From NCBI RefSeq assembly GCF_004770615.1, contig NZ_RQER01000004.1:620001-684000 (forward strand): a stretch of DNA of 64,000 nt, in the 5' to 3' direction. The notes under the pieces were generated by a model. The model was not told the origin of the DNA, made no database searches, and saw nothing but the letters and a program-made list of their open reading frames with translations. This document shows positions 1 to 10,776 of the stretch, one piece after another. Each line of letters opens with the position of its first letter. Positions within the stretch are counted from its first letter, which is position 1. The translations under genes and the position numbers were made by a program. The DNA comes from Leptospira langatensis. Lineage in GTDB: Bacteria > Spirochaetota > Leptospiria > Leptospirales > Leptospiraceae.

Positions 1-1554
1 CTGCCCATGATCCCCGAACTCGCGATTACAATTCTTGCATGTACTAGGATTGGAGCGATCCACTCCGTAGTTTTCGGAGGCTTCTCCCCCGAAGCATTAG
101 TGAGTAGGATAGAAGATTGCAAACCTAAGATCATCATCACGTCCGACGGAGGATACAGAGGCGGAAAGAGTCTGGATCTGAAGAAGGCTGTAGATACTGC
201 ATTGGACCAAACCAAGGAGAAAGTGAACGATGTAATCGTGGTCCGAAGAACGGGAGAAGAAACCGTTCTTAATTGGAAAGAAGGCAGGGACCATTGGTGG
301 CATTATCTCATGAACGATCCGGAACTTCCCGCGTATTGCGAACCGGAACAAATGAATGCGGAAGATCCTCTCTTCATTCTGTATACCTCGGGCTCCACAG
401 GAAAACCGAAAGGGGTTCTGCATACTACGGGCGGATACTTGCTCGGAGTGAATATGACCTTTTATTATGTATTCGATATCAAGCCTACGGATACATACTG
501 GTGTACTGCAGATATCGGTTGGGTCACCGGTCATAGTTATCTTGTCTACGGTCCTCTTTCGAACGGGGCTACTTCTCTCATGTTTGAAGGAGTTCCTACA
601 TATCCGGATGCAGGAAGATTCTGGGACGTGATCGACAAACATGGAGTTACCATCTTCTATACTGCGCCTACCGCGATCCGTTCCTTAATGAGAGAAGGAA
701 CCGATCTAATCCAGAAACGAAGCCTGGAATCTCTAAGATTGATCGGCTCCGTAGGAGAACCGATCAATCCGGAAGCCTGGGAATGGTACTTCGAGAATAT
801 CGGAAAATCCAGATGTCCCGTAGTAGATACTTGGTGGCAGACAGAAACGGGAGGCATCATGATCTCGCCTTTGCCGGGGGCAATCGCTCAAAAACCAGGA
901 TCGGCTACCCTTCCCTTCTTCGGAGTGGAGCCGGTATTACTGGACGATGGCGGAAAAGAGATCAATTCAAAAGGAGAAGTTAGCGGCAATCTAGCGATCA
1001 AATCTCCTTGGCCTTCTATGATGAGAGCCGTGTACAAAGACCCAAAAAGATTTTACGATACTTACTTCTCCATTTATAAAGGTTACTACTTTACGGGGGA
1101 CGGAGCAAGAAGGGACAAAGACGGTTATTATTGGATCACCGGTCGCGTAGACGATGTGATCAACGTCTCCGGTCATAGAATTGGTTCCGCAGAAGTGGAA
1201 AGTGCCCTTGTAGAAAATCATTCCGTGGCAGAGGCTGCAGTCGTAGGCTTCCCTCATGATATCAAGGGCCAAGGGATTTACGCATATGTTACCGTAAAAG
1301 AGGGAGTGACCACAAATGACTCACTCAAAAAAGAGCTGATCTCCACGGTGGAAAAGATCATCGGTAAGATTGCAAGACCCGATGTGATCCATTGGGCTCC
1401 CGGACTCCCTAAGACTAGATCCGGAAAGATCATGAGAAGGATCCTGCGTAAAATTGCAGGCGGAGAATTCGAAGGCTTGGGTGATATTTCCACTCTAGCG
1501 GATCCAAGCGTTGTAGAAAAATTAATAGAGGACAAGAAGAAGTATCACAGTTGA
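1..1554 (+). CDS. acs: Acetyl-CoA synthetase (AMP-forming), 5' truncated by window edge
   Basis: C-terminal 517 residues of acetyl-CoA synthetase, which makes acetyl-CoA from acetate, ATP and CoA through acetyl-AMP in the cytoplasm. The frame is open from base 1, so the start codon and about 130 residues of a family member of roughly 650 lie outside the window. Visible motifs are the AMP-binding loop [12 protein letters not shown] (bases 379-414), the adenylate-binding [10 protein letters not shown], the hinge segment [16 protein letters not shown], and the C-terminal [11 protein letters not shown] with the family's catalytic, acetylatable lysine. The TGA stop overlaps the TTG start of the next gene, so the two are probably cotranscribed. 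A propionyl-CoA synthetase is a less likely alternative, since the WWQTETGG context is typical of Acs. Confidence 0.95.
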   Translation: MPMIPELAITILACTRIGAIHSVVFGGFSPEALVSRIEDCKPKIIITSDGGYRGGKSLDLKKAVDTALDQTKEKVNDVIVVRRTGEETVLNWKEGRDHWWHYLMNDPELPAYCEPEQMNAEDPLFILYTSGSTGKPKGVLHTTGGYLLGVNMTFYYVFDIKPTDTYWCTADIGWVTGHSYLVYGPLSNGATSLMFEGVPTYPDAGRFWDVIDKHGVTIFYTAPTAIRSLMREGTDLIQKRSLESLRLIGSVGEPINPEAWEWYFENIGKSRCPVVDTWWQTETGGIMISPLPGAIAQKPGSATLPFFGVEPVLLDDGGKEINSKGEVSGNLAIKSPWPSMMRAVYKDPKRFYDTYFSIYKGYYFTGDGARRDKDGYYWITGRVDDVINVSGHRIGSAEVESALVENHSVAEAAVVGFPHDIKGQGIYAYVTVKEGVTTNDSLKKELISTVEKIIGKIARPDVIHWAPGLPKTRSGKIMRRILRKIAGGEFEGLGDISTLADPSVVEKLIEDKKKYHS

Positions 1555-2345
1555 GTCGCGTTGGGCCGGAAAGAATCGTTTGTTTAACGGAAGAAACGAC
1601 CGAACTTCTCTACCTTTTGGGAGAAGAGGATAGAATCGTAGGTATCTCTGCGTACACTGTCCGTCCTCCCAGAGCCAAGGAAGAGAAGCCAAGAGTTTCC
1701 GCGTTTATCAACGGGAATATAAAGCGTATCAAGGAACTGAATCCGGACTTGGTCATTGGGTTCTCAGATATCCAAGCGCAATTAGCTCATGATCTAGTCA
1801 AAGAAGGACTGAACGTTCTCGTAACCAACCAAAGAAGTTTGGAAGAAATATTTCAAACTATTCTAATGGTAGGCGGACTGATCGGAAAATCGACCGAGGT
1901 GATCCGTTTAGTAGAAAGCTATCGCAAAAGACTGGAAGAGATCCGATCCAGATCTTCTTCTAAGCCTAAGATACGGATCTTCTTCCAAGAATGGGACCAA
2001 CCCATTATTACTGGGATCCGCTGGGTTTCCGAGCTCTTAGGGGTTCTCGGAGCAGAAGACTGCTTCTCTTATTTGAAAGAGAAGTCTCTCGCAAAGGACA
2101 GGATCGTGACCTTTCACGATGTGGCAGAATCTAAAGCAGACGCCATTCTAGGAAGCTGGTGTGGAAAGCCTGTGGACTTCGATTGGGTTCGCTCCCGCGA
2201 AGAATGGAAAGATTTACCTGCAATTAAGAAAAATCTTATATTCGAAATGGACCCGGCGATCATACTTCAACCCGGCCCTGCCTTATTCGAAGAAGGCATT
2301 CTAGAATTAGAGAGGATCCTGGACAAAGCCAGGGCCTCGATCTAA
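1551..2345 (+). CDS. BtuF/FepB-type substrate-binding protein without signal peptide
   Basis: 264-residue protein of the periplasmic-binding (helical backbone, Peripla_BP_2) family that binds cobalamin or iron chelates for ABC import. Family signs are the N-terminal [17 protein letters not shown] segment, the phrase [14 protein letters not shown] followed by the second-lobe helix, and a C-terminal lobe with [16 protein letters not shown]. No hydrophobic leader or lipobox exists, so the protein would stay cytosolic or be exported in some other way; an upstream start would lie inside acs. TTG start at 1551 overlaps the acs stop (TTGA). No transporter permease or ATPase gene is adjacent. Annotated as cobalamin-binding by family resemblance only; the ligand is not proven. 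Confidence 0.8.
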   Translation: MSRVGPERIVCLTEETTELLYLLGEEDRIVGISAYTVRPPRAKEEKPRVSAFINGNIKRIKELNPDLVIGFSDIQAQLAHDLVKEGLNVLVTNQRSLEEIFQTILMVGGLIGKSTEVIRLVESYRKRLEEIRSRSSSKPKIRIFFQEWDQPIITGIRWVSELLGVLGAEDCFSYLKEKSLAKDRIVTFHDVAESKADAILGSWCGKPVDFDWVRSREEWKDLPAIKKNLIFEMDPAIILQPGPALFEEGILELERILDKARASI

Positions 2346-2364
2346 TAGCGGCCTGTCCGCTATT
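2344..2364 (+). terminator. Hairpin overlapping the stop of the BtuF-like gene
   Basis: Perfect 8-base inverted repeat AATAGCGG / CCGCTATT with a 5-base loop, starting in the TAA stop. The following bases are only moderately T-rich (CAAATTTG), so termination may be weak. Confidence 0.4.
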
Positions 2365-2408
2365 CAAATTTGAAAATAAAGACAATATTTTAGTCGGAAG
2401 GTCAGCGA

Positions 2409-4013
2409 ATGAGTTCCATCGTAAATTCAGGAATATCGGAAGAATCGTCCATTACAAGAATCTGGAAAAACGGAGCGATCGTGATCAACCGTATCCGTCT
2501 AGGTCTGGTGGTTCTATTCGTGCTGACCCTGATTGGCGTTTCTAAGACCAACCATCCTACTCAAGTAATCGCTCACTCCGTAGGAACAGGGCTGATGGCT
2601 CTCTATTGTCTTTTAGAATTCTTTTTAGCGAGAGGCGGTAAGGTAGGCATCTCTTTCCAAAAGACTTTGGTCGTCTTGGACGTGATCATTCTTTCTGCGA
2701 TCATGGCCGCGGACTGCAGCATTAACGCAGTCGTTGCCAGAGATACATTGGCGAATATGATCCTGTTCTTTATTTACTTTTATATAATGATCTACTCGGC
2801 TCTCTTGGGACAGAAGAGTTTCGTTCTTTTGATCGGATTTCTTACTGCTTTGGGTGTTGCGTTTGCTTTATACATCGGATGGAAGAGCGGCCTAGTATTA
2901 ACAGAAGATGCCGCCAAGTCAAAAGATCCGGACACTCTTATTTTTTCCGTCCAGATCGTTAAGATCGGTTTCATGGTCACTGCCAGCGTGATCTTGTACC
3001 AATTGATGCGTCTTTTCGATAATCTTACGTCAGAAGGATCTCGTCTTTATGGCGAGACAAAGGTCTTCTTAAACCGGATCGAGGAGAATCAGACCGTAAT
3101 TCGCAATTCGGCGGAAAACCTGGACGACTCTATCGGTAAATTCGCAGGTTATATCTCTCGAATCGGTGAGAAGATGGAATCGCAAGCTGCCGCTCTAGAA
3201 GAAGTGAATGCCGTACTAGAAGAACTTTCGGCAGCTTCTCACAATAATACACAATCGATCGAACGACAGAACGAAAGTCTTTCCGGACTAGCGAGTAATT
3301 CGCAAAAACTGGGAGAGATCATTGGGAATATCACGGAGTATAGCGAAGCTCTTTCTGCATTTGCAGAAGATAACAAGGCGGATATGGAAAACGTTACCAT
3401 CGCCGCTGAAAAGACGAACTCTTACTTAGTGGATATCTCTAGTTCCTTCAATCGGGTAGACGAGATCAATCAAATCATGGGTGAGATCGCAGATAAGACA
3501 AATCTTCTCGCGTTAAACGCATCTATCGAAGCAGCTCGTGCGGGTGTAGCCGGAAGAGGATTTGCGGTTGTAGCGAACGAGGTAAGTAAACTCGCAGACT
3601 TTACTTCGGAAAACGCGAAATCGATTTCGACTATCGTGAGACAATCCCAAAGTTTTATTAACGAGGCAAAGACCGCTTCTGCAGAAACAGGAGACCTGAC
3701 AGAGAAACAAAAGTTCAAACTGATCGATACCACGGATCGCATTATACGAATGAACGATCTCTATAAGGAACAGAAATCTATTCTGCAGAAATTTCTAACG
3801 GAACTGTCTCATATCAAAGGAGCTTCTACCGATATTTTGGAATCTACTAAAGAGCAAACTGTAGGCCAAAATGAGATGATCAAGACCATGGGGCAGTTGG
3901 AAAAGGACATAAACGAGATCAGCGAAGACTCGGGCCGTCTAAATTCCGAGATTGAAAAGATCAAGACCCAAGCGGGAGAACTTCGGATCTTGAGCGGACA
4001 TTCCTCAACTTAA
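2409..4013 (+). CDS. Methyl-accepting chemotaxis protein with polytopic N-terminus
   Basis: 534-residue chemoreceptor that would signal through CheW/CheA to the flagellar motor. Residues ~20-205 form about six membrane helices with no large periplasmic loop. From ~residue 220 a long cytoplasmic coiled coil follows, with the receptor hairpin tip recognisable in [20 protein letters not shown] and [15 protein letters not shown]. No clear HAMP domain separates membrane and signalling parts, and no C-terminal CheR-docking pentapeptide is seen (ends SGHSST). The ATG at 2409 is preceded by GGAAGG. The next gene is a close paralogue of almost the same length, so this looks like a tandem duplication. 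The ligand is unknown; lack of an external sensor domain suggests sensing in or near the membrane. Confidence 0.92.
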   Translation: MSSIVNSGISEESSITRIWKNGAIVINRIRLGLVVLFVLTLIGVSKTNHPTQVIAHSVGTGLMALYCLLEFFLARGGKVGISFQKTLVVLDVIILSAIMAADCSINAVVARDTLANMILFFIYFYIMIYSALLGQKSFVLLIGFLTALGVAFALYIGWKSGLVLTEDAAKSKDPDTLIFSVQIVKIGFMVTASVILYQLMRLFDNLTSEGSRLYGETKVFLNRIEENQTVIRNSAENLDDSIGKFAGYISRIGEKMESQAAALEEVNAVLEELSAASHNNTQSIERQNESLSGLASNSQKLGEIIGNITEYSEALSAFAEDNKADMENVTIAAEKTNSYLVDISSSFNRVDEINQIMGEIADKTNLLALNASIEAARAGVAGRGFAVVANEVSKLADFTSENAKSISTIVRQSQSFINEAKTASAETGDLTEKQKFKLIDTTDRIIRMNDLYKEQKSILQKFLTELSHIKGASTDILESTKEQTVGQNEMIKTMGQLEKDINEISEDSGRLNSEIEKIKTQAGELRILSGHSST

Positions 4014-4149
4014 AGTTTCCTTTAAGGCCGTTGGTCCTAACGTAAATTTCCGTCTATTCGGAAAGACGGTCTCTCCGACCGATCTTTCCGGAGGATTCAG
4101 ATCCAAATACAAACGTATTCCTCCGACTTTCGCTATAAGAGGAATAGGA

Positions 4150-5751
4150 ATGGAATTCTCCAAACGTAAGGCCGACTCGGCAGACAGCACAATTCTGCAA
4201 ATCTGGAAGAATGGAGCGATCGTGATCAATCGCATCCGTCTTGGCTTAGTAATTCTCTTCATTGTTTCTTTGGCAGGCGCTTACAAAAGCTTTCAGCCAT
4301 TGCAATTCTTAGTACATGCGGGCGGCACCGCTTTCATGGGTTTCTATTGTATTCTTAACTTTATCATGAATCGGAGAAAAACCATATCCGTTGGATTTCA
4401 TAAGACATTGGTCTTATTCGATGTAAATGTCCTAAGTATCACTCTCATCTTGGATTGCTTTGTGAGCCCGGATATTGCCGCAGGCACTCTTAAAAACGTG
4501 GTTCTATTCTTTATATATTTTTATATTATGATCTACTCATGTTTACTAGGTGAAAAGAATTTTGTACTTCTGGTAGGGCTAGTTTCTACACTAGGAGCTA
4601 GTATCGCCTTGGGCTGCGCCCTAATGAACGGTGCCGGATTCGTAATGGATCCGGAACTCGCAAAACTTCCTCATAATTTAAGTGCTTCTACAGAGATCAT
4701 TAAACTTGCATTTATCATGGTAGCGAGCGTGATACTGGCCCAACTCATGAGGCTCTTCTTGAAATTAACGGAAGAAGGGAACAGACTCCATTCAGATGCG
4801 GAAGTTCTGCTCGAAAAACTGAAACAAAACCAAGTCTTTATCAATAGCTCCGCAGAAGGTTTAGAAGATTCTATCTTCAAGTTCGCTCAGTTTATCAATC
4901 GCACGAGTGAGAAGATGGAGTCTCAGGCAGCCGCCTTGGAAGAAGTAAATGCGGTGTTAGAAGAACTTTCGGCGGCTTCTTCCAATACTTCCAAATCGAT
5001 TGAGAGCCAGACAAAGAGCCTAAACGAACTGGTAGAAGATTCCCAAAAGTTAGAAGGGATCGTTTCGAATATCACGGAATATAGTTCCGCTCTTTCTAGC
5101 TTCGCCAAAGATAACAAGGAAGATATGGAGAATGTTACCATTGCTGCGGAGAAGACGAAATCTTATCTAGTAGATATTACGAATTCATTTAATAAGGTGG
5201 ATGAGATCAACCAGATCATGGGAGAGATTGCGGATAAAACCAATCTTCTCGCATTGAATGCCTCGATAGAAGCGGCAAGAGCCGGAGCAGCGGGGCGCGG
5301 ATTCTCAGTCGTAGCGAACGAAGTGAGTAAACTTGCCGAATTTACCTCGGAAAATGCGAAGTCGATCTCTATTATCGTCAAGCAATCCCAAAATTTTATC
5401 AACGAAGCAAAGATCGCATCTACTGAAACGGGAGATCTAACCGAGAGACAGAAGTTTAAGATTTTAGATACTTCGGACAGGATCGTGCGAATGAACGCAC
5501 TATATCTTGAGCAACGGAATATCATTCGTAAATTCTTAAGCGAGTTGGACAGCATTAAATCCGTTTCAAATGAGATCAACGAATCTGAAAAAGAACAAGG
5601 AGTGGGCCAGAAGGAAATGATCCGAACCATGTCGCAATTGGAAAAAGATATCAATGATATCAACGAGGACTCGAGCAACTTGAACTCCGAAATCGAGAAG
5701 ATCAAGACCAAGGCTTCCGAGTTACGGGTGCTCAGCAATAATTCCAACTAA
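4150..5751 (+). CDS. Methyl-accepting chemotaxis protein, tandem paralogue
   Basis: 533-residue chemoreceptor with the same architecture as the gene before it: about six membrane helices (residues ~20-205), then an uninterrupted cytoplasmic signalling coiled coil with the tip [20 protein letters not shown] and [15 protein letters not shown]. Identity with the upstream copy is high in the signalling half and also clear in the membrane half (both share [17 protein letters not shown] near the start and [12 protein letters not shown] in a membrane helix). The ATG at 4150 follows a purine-rich AGAGGAATAGGA. A long reverse-strand reading frame inside it (5163-5747) is a shadow. Divergence is greatest in the third to fifth helices, where ligand preference could differ. 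Confidence 0.92.
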   Translation: MEFSKRKADSADSTILQIWKNGAIVINRIRLGLVILFIVSLAGAYKSFQPLQFLVHAGGTAFMGFYCILNFIMNRRKTISVGFHKTLVLFDVNVLSITLILDCFVSPDIAAGTLKNVVLFFIYFYIMIYSCLLGEKNFVLLVGLVSTLGASIALGCALMNGAGFVMDPELAKLPHNLSASTEIIKLAFIMVASVILAQLMRLFLKLTEEGNRLHSDAEVLLEKLKQNQVFINSSAEGLEDSIFKFAQFINRTSEKMESQAAALEEVNAVLEELSAASSNTSKSIESQTKSLNELVEDSQKLEGIVSNITEYSSALSSFAKDNKEDMENVTIAAEKTKSYLVDITNSFNKVDEINQIMGEIADKTNLLALNASIEAARAGAAGRGFSVVANEVSKLAEFTSENAKSISIIVKQSQNFINEAKIASTETGDLTERQKFKILDTSDRIVRMNALYLEQRNIIRKFLSELDSIKSVSNEINESEKEQGVGQKEMIRTMSQLEKDINDINEDSSNLNSEIEKIKTKASELRVLSNNSN

Positions 5752-5830
5752 GGGTTTATCTCCTTCTTCTTTACAAGGCGACCGGTATTTCCTTCTATGG
5801 AATTTATAAATCCCGATCAGGAGGAGAAGA

Positions 5831-6694
5831 ATGGGGACCAAAGTAAAAGCGGCAGTAATCGGAGGAACGGGTCTCTACAGTCTTGATGGAATGGAACTCG
5901 TTGAAGAGGTCCTTCCCGAAACTCCCTGGGGCAAACCCTCCGATACGATCAAGATCGGAAAGATCCAAGGCAAACTGATCGCATTCCTTCCCAGACATGG
6001 AGTCGGGCATTTTCTAATGCCTCACGAAGTTCCCATGAAAGCAAATATCTGCGCCCTGAAGATCTTGGGTGTCGAAGAGATCGTAGCTTTCAGCTCCGTA
6101 GGTAGCTTGAGAGAAGAGATCAAGCCGATGGATTTCGTTCTTCCTGCTCAGATCATAGATAGAACTAGAGGAAGGGAATCTACCTTTTTCGGAAAAGGCG
6201 TAGTTGCTCATGCACCGTTTGCGGATCCTTTTTCAAAGAATCTGAGCGATCGCATTAAGAAAGCTGCAGATAAGATCAATCTTCCCATTCATGAGAATAA
6301 GACTTTAGTTTGTATGGAAGGTCCTTTATTTTCCACAAGAGCAGAATCCCATATGTACCGTTCTTGGGGAGCCGACATCATCAATATGAGTGTTCTTCCG
6401 GAAGCGAAACTCGCAAGAGAAGCGGAGATCGCTTACCAAATGATCTGTATGTCTACGGACTATGATTGCTGGAGAGAGAATGAAGAAGCAGTCACCGCCG
6501 AAATGGTGATGGGCAACCTTAGCAAAAATGCAAATACAGCTAAGAAACTTTTAACCTCACTGATCTCCGATCTTGGGAATGGAGATGATCTGAGCTTAAA
6601 GAACAGTACTAAATTCTCGATCATCACTGCTCCAGAACGCAGAAATCCGGATACAGTTGCCAAACTGAAAGTAATGTTCCCGGACTATCTCTGA
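5831..6694 (+). CDS. mtnP: S-methyl-5'-thioadenosine phosphorylase
   Basis: 287-residue nucleoside phosphorylase of the MTAP/PNP-2 family; it splits methylthioadenosine with phosphate to adenine and 5-methylthioribose-1-phosphate in methionine salvage. Diagnostic segments are VIGGTGLYSLDGMEL at the phosphate loop, PRHGVGHFLMPHEVP, FSSVGSLREEIKPMDFVLP, CMEGPLFSTRAESHMYR and NMSVLPEAKLAREAEIAY followed by MSTDYDCW, the last typical of MTAP rather than purine nucleoside phosphorylase. The ATG is preceded by AGGAGGAGAAG. The 3' end overlaps the convergent hydrolase gene by 10 bases. No other mtn salvage genes lie beside it. Confidence 0.93.
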   Translation: MGTKVKAAVIGGTGLYSLDGMELVEEVLPETPWGKPSDTIKIGKIQGKLIAFLPRHGVGHFLMPHEVPMKANICALKILGVEEIVAFSSVGSLREEIKPMDFVLPAQIIDRTRGRESTFFGKGVVAHAPFADPFSKNLSDRIKKAADKINLPIHENKTLVCMEGPLFSTRAESHMYRSWGADIINMSVLPEAKLAREAEIAYQMICMSTDYDCWRENEEAVTAEMVMGNLSKNANTAKKLLTSLISDLGNGDDLSLKNSTKFSIITAPERRNPDTVAKLKVMFPDYL

Positions 6695-7542
6695 ACCTTA
6701 GCTTTTCCTCGATTCGCATGGACCGAATCTAGAACATCAGAAAGAGCCTTTTGGTATTTCGGATAGAAGGAAAGATTATTATGATTCCCTCCTTCTATCC
6801 GAATGAATCTCACTTCCTTTCCCTCTTGGTTTGCAACTTCGAATAACGCTTTGCCCTGTTCAAAAGGCACGATCTCATCCTGGTCTCCGTGAAAGATTGT
6901 GATAGGGGACTTTGTATTTCCGATCTTCTTCTTTGAATCCAAAGTAAAAGACAGAAACCAACTTGGAACAAAAGGATAAAATTCCTTAGCTAAGTCCGCC
7001 ATAGAAGTATAAGGAGTTTCTAATAGAATATGAGCGGGAGAGGTTTTAGTTCCTAACTCAAGTGCGACTCCCGTTCCTATGGAACGGCCGTAAATAAGGA
7101 TATCATTTTCTTTTTTTGCCTTATGATCTTGCAGATAAGAATACCATTTTTCGGCATCTTCATACATTCCTTTTTCGGTCAATCTTGCTCTGCTCTTTCC
7201 GTATCCTCTGTAGTCCGTCATCAAAAGATCCCAGCCTCTCGGCACCAGATCCTCCGCTACTCCACCCCAGGATCTAAGACTTCCGGCATTTCCGTGAAAG
7301 TATAAGACTGTACCTTTTGAGGGTCCTTTTGCAGGGAAGAAGAGTCCGTAGATCTTCTCTCCGTCCTCTAAATCCAGTCTCACTTCTTCAAATCGATATG
7401 GAAAAGAATACGTATAGTCTTCAGGCAATACTTCCGGAAAGAAGATGAGCTTGTCCTGGTTATAATATAATAATCCGACCAAGCCCAAGAATATAAGAAG
7501 AATTACGGAGAGAAGATAAAGCATTGTCTTCAGAAATTTCAT
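6685..7542 (-). CDS. Membrane-anchored alpha/beta hydrolase (BEM46/ABHD13-like)
   Basis: 285-residue serine hydrolase. Residues ~5-25 form one hydrophobic anchor ([18 protein letters not shown]), so the catalytic domain probably faces the periplasm. The core shows [13 protein letters not shown] (oxyanion region), DYRGYGKS, the nucleophile elbow YGRSIGTG with serine, the acid in [10 protein letters not shown] and a late EGGNHNNL supplying the histidine. This order matches the BEM46/YfhR group, whose substrates are mostly unknown. Its ATG overlaps the TGA of the PhoD-like gene upstream by 4 bases, implying one transcript. The convergent mtnP gene overlaps its 3' end by 10 bases. Confidence 0.85.
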   Translation of the reverse strand: MKFLKTMLYLLSVILLIFLGLVGLLYYNQDKLIFFPEVLPEDYTYSFPYRFEEVRLDLEDGEKIYGLFFPAKGPSKGTVLYFHGNAGSLRSWGGVAEDLVPRGWDLLMTDYRGYGKSRARLTEKGMYEDAEKWYSYLQDHKAKKENDILIYGRSIGTGVALELGTKTSPAHILLETPYTSMADLAKEFYPFVPSWFLSFTLDSKKKIGNTKSPITIFHGDQDEIVPFEQGKALFEVANQEGKEVRFIRIEGGNHNNLSFYPKYQKALSDVLDSVHANRGKAKVQR

Positions 7543-8900
7543 TTAGCCTTGATCTCTCGATTCCAAAGCTCCTTTCCTTCCGAATCGAAAACCTTAAGGT
7601 TCAATACTCTTTGCTTTAGTGGTCCCGTGATCTCCACAGTACCGAAATTCCTCTTATCGTCCACTAACGTGCCTTCTACTCGGATCGGGTTCTTTTCTGT
7701 GATCGGAGGATGCGTAGAAGAAGTCAGAGGAGAGACCGTAAAATCATAGAGAGGATATTCGAATCCTTCTTCCAAATAGGCTAATTCCGTAAAGTGCCTA
7801 TCCCCAGTTAAGAAGATCACATTCTTCAATTTCAATTTTTTGATCTTAGAAAGAAGAAGATCCCTCTCTTCCGCATAAGTGGAATAATTCTCGAAGACCG
7901 ACAAAGGGTTCAAGACCTGTCCCCCTACTACTACGAATTTAAATGTGGCCTTAGAGAAGGCAAGCCCGTTGACCAACCAATCCAATTGACGTTTTCCGAA
8001 ATAGGATCTTTCTCCGGTTTTATTATCGTTCGCTGTCCTAAAGCTACGGTCGTCAGTCAGAAAGAACTGAGCATCTCCCCAAGTAAAGGAACCGTATATT
8101 CCTTTTTTAGAATAGTTAGGATTGGCCCAAAAGAGTTTGAACATTTCTTCTGCGGTAGCTCCCATCCAAAAAGAAGTATCTCCATCATTCGGCCCCCAAT
8201 CATGGTCGTCCCAAATAGCATATTGATGCACATTGGCAAGTAGAGGTTGCAATTCAGGCAATGCTCTTTGTTCGGTATATCTATAAATGAATCCAGTGCG
8301 AGATTCCCAATCAGGTTCTCTAAGATAAATATTATCCCCCATCCAAAGCATAAACTCGGGATTCTTAGAGGCGATCGCTTTATAGATAAAGTATTCTCCG
8401 CCGTAAGGCTTGGCCTGGGTATCGTATTTTGGGTCGTTCACGAAGGCACAACTTCCTAGAGCGAATTTTATATTCGGAGGTCCGGAAGGCTTTCCGATCC
8501 AAATTGTTTGGGTCTTAAACCTCTGGATCGTCTTTGGCTCCTGGTATTTTCCGTTTACGTAAATTATATAGTCGTAGCTTTTCCCAGGTTCCAGTTCGTC
8601 TGCGATAAGATGAGCAACGTTTGCATTCTTATGTTCCGAAATAATTTCTTGAGTAAGATGTTTCCTTTTTGGGTCGTCCGTTAAGAAATACTCCGCATAT
8701 ACTTTTGCAGGTAATTTTGTTTGAACCCAGATCTTTACCTCTTTGTGAGTTGAGTATCCCAGCATAGGACCCGATCTAATAGGTGAAGGCGAACCTGTGT
8801 CGGATGTAATATTTTTACCAAATACTGACAAATAGCAGTAAAAGAATCCAAACAGTAAAATGAACAAATGGCTGGATGATAAAAGCTTATTGCGTCTCAT
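7539..8900 (-). CDS. PhoD-like alkaline phosphatase / phosphodiesterase
   Basis: 453-residue exported metallophosphatase of the PhoD family. ATG at 8900 gives a leader with a hydrophobic core ([18 protein letters not shown]), whereas an in-frame TTG at 8936 would add 12 residues before it. An N-terminal fibronectin-like PhoD_N region ([15 protein letters not shown]...) precedes the metallophosphatase domain with [30 protein letters not shown] and [10 protein letters not shown], which supply the expected metal ligands. Family members hydrolyse phosphodiesters such as teichoic acids or phospholipids; the substrate here is unknown. It overlaps the downstream hydrolase gene by 4 bases, suggesting that the two act on related envelope substrates. 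Confidence 0.88.
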   Translation of the reverse strand: MRRNKLLSSSHLFILLFGFFYCYLSVFGKNITSDTGSPSPIRSGPMLGYSTHKEVKIWVQTKLPAKVYAEYFLTDDPKRKHLTQEIISEHKNANVAHLIADELEPGKSYDYIIYVNGKYQEPKTIQRFKTQTIWIGKPSGPPNIKFALGSCAFVNDPKYDTQAKPYGGEYFIYKAIASKNPEFMLWMGDNIYLREPDWESRTGFIYRYTEQRALPELQPLLANVHQYAIWDDHDWGPNDGDTSFWMGATAEEMFKLFWANPNYSKKGIYGSFTWGDAQFFLTDDRSFRTANDNKTGERSYFGKRQLDWLVNGLAFSKATFKFVVVGGQVLNPLSVFENYSTYAEERDLLLSKIKKLKLKNVIFLTGDRHFTELAYLEEGFEYPLYDFTVSPLTSSTHPPITEKNPIRVEGTLVDDKRNFGTVEITGPLKQRVLNLKVFDSEGKELWNREIKAK

Positions 8901-8957
8901 AGTCCAGAAATATGCCTTAGGGCAAACTTCTTTCAAATAAAAAAAGGCAGAATTAGG

Positions 8958-10760
8958 ATGGATAGAGGGGAATCTAGAAAAATACGATGGAGATTAACTC
9001 TCGGGCTGGAGCTACTCACCTCAGTTTTAGCGGTCCCACTAGCGGTGCTATTTGTGATCGTATCGGGAGGATACGATTTTCAAAAATCCCTCGCTCTGAT
9101 CGTTACCTCAACGATAAGCTTATGTACTTCTTATGTAATCCCTGCTATTCGCTTCTTTTATTTAGGTAGGATCTTATCTTCCCTCGAACCAACTAACTGG
9201 GAGAAGTTGAACACCAATGGAAAATCCCAGATCAAAGCGAGGCTCTTGAACTTCCCTCTGGTCAATACGATATTCTATGTCGTGCAATGGACGTACGGGA
9301 TCCCTGCCGCCTGGAAGATGATGCATTTTGTTTTTACTCCGAATCTACTGGAGTCCATGCCTTTTGTAATTATGCCTTTCATCATTTATCCGATCTTAGG
9401 TGTTTCGCATTTCTTTCTGACAGAGTCTATTCTTTCGGAAGTATTGGAATCGGATAAACTCATAGGTATGCCTGTGGATGAGAAATCCGTCCGAAAGATC
9501 TCCTTATTTACCAGGATCATTGCTACCATCGCTTCCATAGCTTCTCTACCTATCATTGTGATCGGCGATCTATTGATCGAAGAGACTTCCGGTTGGATCA
9601 AACTGGGAGACGTTAGGATCACTTTGGCTCTGACTATGTTCTTCCTTCTGATCACAGTAGTGGTCGCTTCCCTCTTGCTAGCCGCTAGTATCCGCAGGAA
9701 TTCCAGGAATATGTCCGAGACGTTTTCAGAAATGTCTCAGGGGGAATTAAATCTACTGCTACCCATGATATCCACGGACGAGTTAGGAAGAAGCAGCAAG
9801 ATGATCAACGACTTCGTAAAGAGATTACGTATCGTAGTAAAGACAGTGATCAAAGAATCCGAAAAGCTCTCTCAAAGCTCCAAGGTACTGGAAGAAAAAA
9901 CCAAACACCTTGCCACCAAGATGCAGGAGCAAGCGGCCTCCACAGAACAAATGAGTTCTGGAGTCGAAGAGATCGCGGCCTCTATACAATCCACTTCGGA
10001 TAGAGCGGAAAGCCAATCGGAAACTGTAGAACAGGCAAGGAATTCCCTATCGGAATTAGAGGACCGGATCCGCAACGTACACACTTCTCTCTTGGAAACT
10101 AAAAATGATGCGGAGAGAATGAGATTAGAAACTTCTAATGGAGAATCGGCACTTTCCAGTACCAGAAACGCAATGTCCGAGATCGAAACCAATACTGCTA
10201 AAATGGAAGCTAGCGTGAATGTGATCCATGAGATCACCGACAGGATCGGCTTACTCTCCTTGAACGCCGCCATAGAAGCCGCAAGAGCCGGAGAGGCAGG
10301 AAAAGGTTTCGCAGTGGTAGCGCAAGAGATCTCCAAGCTCGGAGAACAGACCCAGGAAAATGCAAAGCGGATCCGAGCAACATTGGCAGAAGCCGTCAAA
10401 GCAACTAACTCAGGAAGAGAGGTATTGGGAAATACCGAAGTTGCGTTTAGAAGGATAGGCGACACCGCTCAGAATACTTCAGAGAGGATCTTGAACGTTT
10501 CTTCCTTGTCAGAGGCCCAATTGGTCGCGAGCGCTAGAGTAAAGAATGCTTTCTCGGAATTGATACGGTCCGCAGAGGAGATACGAAATCATACGAAAGA
10601 ACAGTCGCAAACCTCTTTAGAATTTTCTAAAACGATCGGGTCTATTTCCGAGGCTACCGAATTCCTGAACGAAGTTGCAAACGATATAGATACTCTTGCG
10701 GAAAAATTGGCAACCCAAGCGAGTTCCTTGAAGAAGGAAGTGGAATTCTTCCGGACTTAA
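8958..10760 (+). CDS. Methyl-accepting chemotaxis protein with HAMP domain
   Basis: 600-residue chemoreceptor of a different subfamily from the pair at 2409-5751. About six membrane helices occupy residues ~15-245; a HAMP-like linker follows ([20 protein letters not shown]), then the signalling coiled coil with tip [20 protein letters not shown] and [17 protein letters not shown]. The usual TNLLALNA is replaced by IGLLSLNA, a modest deviation at the CheA/CheW contact site. ATG 8958 is preceded by AATTAGG. It is divergent from the PhoD-like gene (57 bases apart) and convergent with the PAS kinase (16 bases apart). The signal sensed is unknown. Confidence 0.92.
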   Translation: MDRGESRKIRWRLTLGLELLTSVLAVPLAVLFVIVSGGYDFQKSLALIVTSTISLCTSYVIPAIRFFYLGRILSSLEPTNWEKLNTNGKSQIKARLLNFPLVNTIFYVVQWTYGIPAAWKMMHFVFTPNLLESMPFVIMPFIIYPILGVSHFFLTESILSEVLESDKLIGMPVDEKSVRKISLFTRIIATIASIASLPIIVIGDLLIEETSGWIKLGDVRITLALTMFFLLITVVVASLLLAASIRRNSRNMSETFSEMSQGELNLLLPMISTDELGRSSKMINDFVKRLRIVVKTVIKESEKLSQSSKVLEEKTKHLATKMQEQAASTEQMSSGVEEIAASIQSTSDRAESQSETVEQARNSLSELEDRIRNVHTSLLETKNDAERMRLETSNGESALSSTRNAMSEIETNTAKMEASVNVIHEITDRIGLLSLNAAIEAARAGEAGKGFAVVAQEISKLGEQTQENAKRIRATLAEAVKATNSGREVLGNTEVAFRRIGDTAQNTSERILNVSSLSEAQLVASARVKNAFSELIRSAEEIRNHTKEQSQTSLEFSKTIGSISEATEFLNEVANDIDTLAEKLATQASSLKKEVEFFRT

Positions 10761-10776
10761 GCAAACTTCAAAGACA

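Noticed and set aside
2375..2408. Sigma-28 type flagellar promoter before the first chemoreceptor (TAAAG...GTCGGAAG)
   Set aside because: The gap between the two boxes is about 12 bases instead of the expected 15 and the second box is a poor match.
5163..5747. 194-codon open frame on the minus strand inside the second chemoreceptor
   Set aside because: Antisense shadow of a strongly supported receptor gene; the product is low-complexity Ser/Leu-rich with no start signal.
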